64,000 bases of DNA from Cristatella mucedo (Eukaryota > Bryozoa > Phylactolaemata > Cristatellidae): NCBI GenBank assembly GCA_009760855.2, contig WPIO01000019.1, positions 5,125,501 through 5,189,500 of the forward strand, written 5' to 3'. Both the position numbers and the translations under genes were made by a program. Below the pieces are notes generated by a model. It saw nothing but the letters and a program-made list of their open reading frames with translations, made no database searches and had not been told where the DNA came from. Below, piece by piece: positions 57,364 through 64,000 of the stretch; positions within the stretch are counted from its first letter, which is position 1; the number at the start of each line of letters is the position of its first letter.

Positions 57364-57627
57364 ATGGCTGCCGCTGCTGACGTCGTCACCGGACGTTGGG
57401 GTCACTCTTGTTGGTCAGGAAGTCGTCGGCGCACTTTTCCCGAACCGAAAGCTTGTCCTCGGGGTTCTGTACAAAGTTAACGGTGCCGGCTACAGAATTT
57501 TCAATGAAACCCTGCAAACTACTTGTTGGGGGTCGCTGTTTGTCGCGGCTCGTTACGGAAAGTCGCTTCTCAGCGACGGCGAAATCGCGTTCGCCGTTGG
57601 CTTTCGTGAAGGAGGAATAATCGCTGT
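57364..57627 (+). CDS. PLBD1: PLBD1-like phospholipase B-like, exon A (copy b)
   Basis: The PLBD frame (phase set by donor GCTGT|GTAAGT at 57628, phase 2) reads LFPNRKLVLGVLYKVNGAGY, RIFNETLQTTCWGSLFV, KSLLSDGEIAFAVGFREGG. It joins exon B at 61155 to give AVQIYSHY. The conserved ATGGCTGCC at 57364 is in another frame, and the hydrophobic leader of copy a is missing (about 93 bp shorter between the ATG and the shared DNA). The PLBD frame is open upstream beyond the ATG but has no in-frame ATG. FLEGA of copy a, close to the family GFLEG, is FREGG here. The gene continues beyond exon B outside recognisable sequence. Confidence 0.72.
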
Positions 57628-58149
57628 GTAAGTCATCTCGCGGCTGCAAACATGGGTCGCTACAAATCGTTGCTTCTAGGACGTTGAAAGTGCGAAGGTT
57701 CTGTTGCTGGGCTATTCGTGATTGAATCAGTATGGTGACTAAGCTCCTCGTGGCTAGCTTGCATGGTGTGTATTAACTTGGTTAGGAGGCGCTAGCGTTC
57801 ATGGGTCACAACGCAGGTACGCTGGTGGATGAGTGGTAAAAGTACTTGGCAGCTCCGCATCGCGAATGTACCACTCCTGATTTGAATCCTAAGATCAAAC
57901 GAAACAATGATCTGGGCCGTAAAATCGGCCAGCACGGTTATCTTATTAGCATTAGCCAACGTAAGTGTCATCGGCTACCCTATACAATGTCGTATTCTCA
58001 CGGTACAAGAAGAGAACTTCCCTCACGCCTAGACGTCGACCGAGCAGGTCCTCGTCCGTCAGCGAAATCTCTGGTCTCCTCTTGCCCCTCCATGTGCTCC
58101 AGGTGAATCCCATACCCCCCAATAGCCTTCACATATAGCCTTGCTGAAT
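57628..58149 (+). other. PLBD-b intron 1, proximal part; no gene seen
   Basis: Diverged copy of 7330-7830. Open frames are not conserved between copies. Confidence 0.5.
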
Positions 58150-58421
58150 GTAATGTAATGTAATGTATCTCCGTCTGTAACTCCACAAAGTCATAAAGAC
58201 CATGTGGGTGTTACGCAGGAGAGTTTTGTATAGCTCACTCACAGCCTAAGCGGCTTTCGGTACGCATTCGGTAGCCAACAGACTTCGTCTCACGCAACAA
58301 AGAGAAAGTGGGAAGCATAGCAGAGTTAGGAGAGCAGTTGAGGTAGTGAGTAGCATAGAGGTAGCAGTTAAGGACCGCTGAAAAAGATGTGCCATAGTCG
58401 GCAGTTGGAGAGTAGATGTCG
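58150..58421 (-). mobile_element. Short LINE-B 3'-end insertion with TSD
   Basis: A 272-bp insertion with the TGTAATGTAATGTA end at the left and the same truncation point (GTAGATGTCGTG) as 35152-35418. The 5-bp repeat TGAAT flanks it (58145-58149, 58422-58426). The paralogous site near 7810-7830 lacks it. Confidence 0.85.
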
Positions 58422-59514
58422 TGAATCCATCACTTGCACAACCGCAAGCTGACTGCATGCAAGAGCGAGTAAAGAGTGGTGCAGGCAAGTGGTGCAACCT
58501 TAGATACCTGTGTAGAGAGACGCTCCACCAGCAGGAACAAAAACTACACCCTACCTGGTATCCGTTTGGACAACAAGCAGCTTGCATATTCTGAGAAAGT
58601 ACTGAATTGGTCGATAGCAAACCTGTTAGAAATGTGACTGTGGGCTAATTTTAGAATGTGAATATGAAGTAATACGTAATATTAAGTAATGCAGAATATG
58701 AAGTCGATACACTGCTCTATAGGAAGCCTCTGCAGGTCAGTGAGAAATGGTATAATGTGGCAACTCCAACGTGCACGACTAACAATCGTAGCTACAGAGT
58801 ATTGCTCCAACTATAAGCACCTTGGTAGCAAGTTAGAAGCAATCAGTTTGATCAGCAAAGGATTTGCACTGGCAGGTACTACTTGGAGCCAGTATTTTTT
58901 AGAAAGGGAGGGAAGCTTTTGACTGGGTAGGTTATGAAGCTGTTTGTTTTGGTCTCCTGCACATTTTATAATGATAAACAAATGGGAACATGTATTGTCA
59001 TGTTATATGCTTGGGACGCACCATATCTGCATTATGGCTTCGAAGCTACCGTTTGGTTCTTGTCAGATGAGTCTGAGGCTGGTGCTCGAAAGGTTCAACC
59101 TTCTTATGGGTCCAGATGTTAAAGATTGCCGTCGTATATACCCTTACTTGAAAAAATCGACGTTGCTGTATGTCTATTAGCAAAGTTTGAAGGCTTTGAA
59201 AGCTGCCGAGTTTTCTATCAAAAGAATGTGCACCGTTAGTTCGACACATAGTGTTGCTGCTGTATCCCGAAAAAGAAATGTTGTAGCCCCCCCAAAGAGC
59301 ATCACTCGAGAGAGCTAAAGCCTAATCATAAAAAACCAACTGTGACAGCCGTACAAACCCCACCCCTTTTTACTAACACATTGCTTATTGAACTGCCCTA
59401 TTGCATTTATTGATTCATGTAAATAGTGCTGCTAGTTGTTACGAGCCAAGCTTGGCACTAATTTTGGTGTGGGCCTAGATCGTACATGCTCGAGTTCGTC
59501 TACTTACTAAGAGT
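58422..59514 (+). other. PLBD-b intron 1, middle part
   Basis: Diverged copy of 7825-8955 with several indels; no gene recognised. Confidence 0.5.
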
Positions 59515-59870
59515 GTGCCTGCACATGCATGCAGTGCCTGTATGTCCCGGGAGTGCCTATTTATGCATGCAGTGCATCTGGATGCCTTCAGTGCCTCGGA
59601 GTGCATGTCCATGCACTGCATATGCACACATGCAGTGCATATGTGTAGGCATGCAGTGCCTGCACACACATTTAGTACCTGCAATGCAGTGCAGTGAATG
59701 CATGTGAGTAAATGCAGAGAATGTGTTGTGCATGCAGTGTGTGTGTACATACATGGTCTGTGGGTCTGTGCATGTTTTCAATGCCCGGTTGCACATACCG
59801 TGCCTGTTGTTGCATCCCTAAGTGCATACATGCACGTGTAGTGTCACATTTATGCATACAGTGTTTATCC
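59515..59870 (+). repeat. TGCATGC / TGCAGTGCCT-rich minisatellite, copy 2
   Basis: Counterpart of 8956-9266, continuing past the point where copy 1 is cut by LINE-B. The copies differ in unit number and order. Confidence 0.75.
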
Positions 59871-61072
59871 ATGCCTTCGACAAATGGACATGCATTTAAT
59901 TTACAAAGTAGCCATCCACCCCAGTGGGGCCCTGCCTGTGTACACTTTTCTATGCCTGTACACATTCTTCTTGGCTTGTTCATTCACAGGGCGTGCTTAT
60001 GAACGTGTGGCTGTGCACATGCTTATGCACGACCGTGCATTTGCATGCTCGTCCAATGCATGTTCATGTGACAGTGTCTCTGCATGCACGACTGTGCACG
60101 AGAGTCATAGGCATGTGCATGCATGTCTGTACACATGCTTGTGCACCCCCATGCATGGATATGCATAATCACGTGCATGTGCATGCGGTAGTTTATCTGT
60201 ACCAGGTCGTTCCAGCGTGTGCCGTCTGCTGTGCCTACACATTTCTGTGCTCTCTGCCAGCCTTACATGCATTTGCCTGTACCCCTTTCCCTAGCTGTAC
60301 CAGTGCCCCCCATTCCCACTACTCTTTTACCCGTGCTTCTCCACCCTGTGCTGTCCCCTTTTCAGAGCTTGCTCACAGTGTTGTACTTGCCCCCCTTTCC
60401 CTATGCTTTCTCCTGCCTGTGCTTGCCTGCCGTGCCCTTGTTTAGCCGTGTACTTACTCCAAGCGTTGCCTGTGGTGCCTTGGTGGTCACATCGTTGCTG
60501 CTGCTGCTGCTGCTACTGCCGCTGCTGGAACTGCTCTTGAGCTGAACTTTCATGGTACCCCCATCCCTCACCAGCATTTGGCTTTTGTCCATAAGCTGCA
60601 GGTGCTGCTTTGCTGGGTGCTCATAGGCTCTTGGTACTAGCTGTGTGTGCCCTTTCAGCATAGACTGGCAGCAAACACCCCACTCTGTGCAAAGGCCCAG
60701 GAGCATGATCCCCTAGTGACTAGTGACCAATGGGGTAGCTCGTGTGTACTGGTTCTTTTGGAGACAGACGTAGCTTGAGGAAGCAGCCAGCGTGGTAGTG
60801 CTCCACTTTTGCCTAGTCCTATAGGTTGAATATCCTATAGGATGAATACAACTGATTTTTGTTGGTTGGATATTAGTTTACCTTCAGGGCAACGGCACTG
60901 TCAGGGTCAATCAGACAACGTGCCCCCATCACATACGTAATATAATGTATGTTTGTCTGTAACTCAGCAGAGCTGCACAGGCTAAGTGGATGTAATGCAG
61001 GAGAGTTTTGTGTAGCGCACTCAAAGCCTGAGAGGCTTTCGGTACTCGTGCTTAGCCAGAGCTTCTCACCTC

Positions 61073-61122
61073 TGGTGTGTGTTTGTGTGTGTGTATGTGT
61101 GTGTGTGTGTATGTGTGTGTGT
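61073..61122 (+). repeat. (TG)n tract beside 3' splice site of PLBD-b exon B
   Basis: Imperfect TG repeat with two TATG interruptions, ending about 33 bp before the exon B acceptor. It differs in length and pattern from 13728-13785. Confidence 0.9.
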
Positions 61123-61154
61123 CTTGTTTGCTTCTTTGCCCGATCTCTTTCCAG

Positions 61155-61380
61155 CCAGATATATAGTCATTACATCAATATGAAGAACTTCTTTTTGAAT
61201 AACCAGTCGGCCGACTTCCTGACAAAGCTGAAAGGATTCTTTAGTGAACAAGAAGAGTGGACCCGCCTCATGTCAACTTCTCATGGAAAAACTGACGTGT
61301 TTTGGAACTACGTGGGTCTCGTGCTTTCCCAGTACGACGGGCTGATGGCTGGCTACAACTCAGTGGCTCCATTCGATCAG
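61155..61380 (+). CDS. PLBD1: PLBD1-like phospholipase B-like, exon B (copy b)
   Basis: 226 bp, identical to 13816-14041 except one base (TTT Phe for CTT Leu in KGFFSEQ). Same acceptor (TTTCCAG) and donor (CAG|GTTCGT), phases 2 and 0. It encodes the QIYSHYINM helix and the DVFWNYVGLVLSQYDGLMAG motif. No counterpart of exon C appears before the window ends at 64000. Confidence 0.88.
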
Positions 61381-61759
61381 GTTCGTGTGCTGCATAGCGA
61401 TGCACTTGTCAAGCCTCACGAGTGGTCATTCGAAAAGCAATATGTAGGGCTGCGTCCTGTGTCGGTGTCGTTGCCCCATGCACAGAAGTAAATTTTCGTT
61501 CTTCGAAACAAACTCGCTAAACTTGCTTGCAAATCTGTGCATAGAATGCAGGGTTGTCAAGAACCACATGTACAAAGTGGCTAGCATTCTGTGAATGTTA
61601 GCTAGCCATTCATGCTCAGAATTGCACTTGTGTTTTCAAATAGCTCGTATGTGCGTATACACATTTTAAGTTGAAGGTAGCTCTAATGAGCCATGTGCAG
61701 AAAATGAGCTTTGCCTGTATATTCATGTGTCGATATCTCAGGCAAGCGAGTAGAGAGAT

Positions 61760-62590
61760 GCTTACTGTTGGCTAGGACTTGCAGCACAGCTAGCGATGCA
61801 ACCGTGGTTTTCATAGCCGTCAGTTGCCCCTGCACTGTGCATTGAGCCTAGGTCACCATATGATGCAAGAAGCATGGCGGAAAAGGGGAAAGCAGCCGGG
61901 TGTTGGACACCAGGCCATGGCTTAGCATGTGCTGTGAGACATTGAAAGTGACTCCCAGGCGCCAGAGCTGCCTGCACTGCACTTCTGTGGTCTCCTTAAT
62001 GAAACTTTTAAACGTCAAGCGATCGTCAAAGAGGACACCTAAATTATGAGCATATGATGACGTGACGACAAGTAAAAAGAAGTTAAAAATCCACCAGTTT
62101 CTCTCAGCATTTGGGCCAGCCACACAAATTGTCATTTGTGTGGGTGTGCGAGCTGAAATTGTGCAAGTTATGATTAACCAATTTATATGCTTCCTTTCCA
62201 GCATCTGCAAAGTGCCTACTAAGATCTTAGTTCTCCTAGGATGTCTTATAAATGCTTATTATCACGTTTAATTATTGTTAGTATTAGACGTCGGTTCTGG
62301 AGGCTTGTTCGATTGTTTGAAGAGGCCTTGAATGGGCTGCGAAGATTAGTGTTTTTGTCAGAGCGATGGCCCTGGTTATTGTATAGATGGGCCCAGAAGG
62401 CTTCTAGATTGGTACACTTTGCTTGCACGTTCTGGCTCGGGTTCCATAGGTGGCTACCAGTTTATTAAAATTGTCTGTCATTTTTATGGTAAAAAAAGTG
62501 ATTTCCTATTAGAGTGGTCTACGGAGACCTGCTAACCGGCTTGCCTTCGGCACTCAGCTTCTGGCTTTCTAGATTAGGATTTCTTTTTAT
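61760..62590 (-). mobile_element. LINE-B debris in PLBD-b intron 2
   Basis: Near-identical to 14400-15250; the minus-strand frame contains LGVLFDDRLTFKSFIKE. Confidence 0.65.
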
Positions 62591-62954
62591 ATCACAGGGT
62601 CTAAATATAGACCGATAGACCGATACCTTTTTAGACCACGGGGTCTGTAGAGGCATTCGAGTGGTTTGCCTTGGGTGCAGAGCTAGAAGCTCTCCTAAAA
62701 TGGCAATAGTATTTTTGTTTAGAGAGCTAAAGGGCCTCTCGGGTAGGTGCTGCCTCGGGATGTCTGTCCGGAAGGAGCCTGCCTATCATTTTTTCGATGG
62801 GGCTATTCAGGCCAGCCGACCATGGAGCCTATCTGGTGCATCTTGGAACTCCGAGTGAGAAGTACCGGTCGTACCTCTGCAGATGCCGTTCAAAGAGGCT
62901 TCAAAGGGGCACTGCTTGTAGCTGCATGGATTGGACTCTTCCTTCGCCCTGGGA

Positions 62955-63300
62955 TTAACCAATTGGTTTAGAGGGACTAGGAGCCCGGCTGGCCCCTGAT
63001 CTCCTTTGGTGTGCAGCATCGTCGTCGGCTTGCAGGTAGAGGTGACCGCATCTTTTGAAAGAAACTACAATGCATGCTGGCATCCTTAAGGAGCCAATGA
63101 AGCCTACCGGACTAATGGCTAGGAGCTTTGTGGTCCTTTTTGCTAGGGGATCTCCAGTTCTAAAAGTCTTTTTAAAAGCGATGGGCATTTAGTTCCACAT
63201 AGGTCGCTGGGGTGGAGGAGGGGGAATGGGAGCAAAAAGGCATCTTGTATCCTCTGGTTGAGTAATTGCTTCAAAACTCACCTGTATTGAATATGCTCTG
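62955..63300 (-). mobile_element. Probable LINE-derived sequence
   Basis: The minus-strand frame runs open from 63188 to 62955 across the end of the high-identity block. No clear RT motif is visible, so the assignment to a retroelement rests on style and neighbouring debris. Confidence 0.35.
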
Positions 63301-64000
63301 TTGGATGCTAAGCAGCAACTGGTCCTATCAGTTTGGTTCTAACATTAGGAAGTCGCTAAAAGAAGTTAGCTTTCAGCCTTGCCCATGTAGTTCCTCGTTG
63401 CTGTAGTTTTTAGCACGTTGGTCAAAGTAGCTTGACGAGTGGCATCTTAGGCTGATGGCTGTTAAAGTGAAGGTATGCACCTCTCTTTAGTATCGAAAGA
63501 CAATTTCGATTGATGTGCCTTCAGCACAGAGCTTTTGGCTCTCTTTTGTGCATTTTAAGAGTCAAAGTTGCAGCTAAAGGAAATCGGTAAAGTTAACAAA
63601 ATTAAAAGCCGCGAGTTGTTTAGAGGGGCCAGAGAGACTTTCCGAAAACATTTTGGAGCAGAAGACCCTGAGTCCCCTACTCCACGTGCCCCTCAAGCAT
63701 TATCATGGCTACTCCCACTGTGTTTGCTAGATTAGGCTACTATAGCTATCGGTTGGCTGGGCTGCCAAGAAATGGCATCCAGTCTTTATGGTTAGTTGTT
63801 AGTATGTCTGTCAGACGGGTCTTTCAGAAGCTTATCTGTGTTTGACCGCTGCTACAACTTACAGTGCTCTCGGTCGAATAGAGCATCCTATTTGAATATC
63901 CAGCTCTATACTTAAAGATTCACCGATGCTTGGCTTTTCCGGATGTAGTTTCACTGTAACAGTTTCAGTTTCTTCCTGTCGTCAGGTTCTATAAGGATAA
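63301..64000. other. No recognised feature
   Basis: Unique DNA to the window end. No PLBD exon C equivalent is recognised; it would be expected further right if copy b is complete. Confidence 0.4.

Larger units (their letters stand above)
60018..63112 (+). repeat. High-identity paralogous block, copy 2
   Basis: Near-identical partner of 12665-15772. Here it runs on without a transposon island from the minisatellite, 150-220 bp upstream. At the right end LINE-like minus-strand sequence appears continuous across 63112, whereas copy 1 switches to unrelated DNA. Confidence 0.9.

Overview
The window reads as metazoan nuclear DNA, probably from an invertebrate; I cannot name the species. The evidence is genes split by 0.1-10 kb introns with GT..AG junctions that keep phase, AATAAA sites, abundant L2/CR1-type LINE debris, a tRNA-derived SINE, TIR transposons and many microsatellites. 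Two protein families are recognised from exon-sized pieces. One is phospholipase B-like (PLBD1-like, lamina-ancestor family) and the other is SUZ12 (PRC2 subunit: C2H2 finger and VEFS box).

Layout, all genes on the + strand. 243-16478: PLBD copy a, with a conserved upstream region, a candidate leader, and exons A, B and C. 16.5-27.5 kb: transposon-rich DNA with no recognisable gene. 28048-53650: a SUZ12-like gene of about 25.6 kb with many exons, a phase-compatible alternative terminal exon near its start (28825-29072), and a decayed full-length LINE (38.2-41.9 kb) in an intron. 53.7-63.1 kb: a second, colinear copy of the PLBD 5' region (PLBD copy b, exons A and B), starting about 100 bp after the SUZ12 poly(A) signal.

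The two PLBD regions are an old tandem duplication. Exon A is only about 81% identical between copies. The stretch holding exon B (12665-15772 and 60018-63112) is about 99.5% identical by my eye count, which suggests gene conversion. Insertions present in only one copy expose empty sites. The clearest is a 4.2-kb foldback-like element (2449-6655) with TIRs of about 360 bp and an internal array of about 170-bp satellite units, absent from copy b.

Repeats: LINE family A (full-length at 38.2-41.9 kb, many 3' tails, TTA-repeat end), LINE family B (TGTAA-repeat tail, mostly on the - strand), a SINE whose 3' tail matches the LINE-A tail, a pogo-like MITE nested in a 1.27-kb TIR element nested in LINE-B, and several TG, AG and TGCATG arrays.

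The oddest coding signal is in SUZ12. Its two recognisable VEFS exons align well with known SUZ12 proteins, yet each holds one in-frame TAG, at positions where homologues have Glu/Gln and Lys. All alignments were made by eye from remembered family sequences. No search or computation was run.
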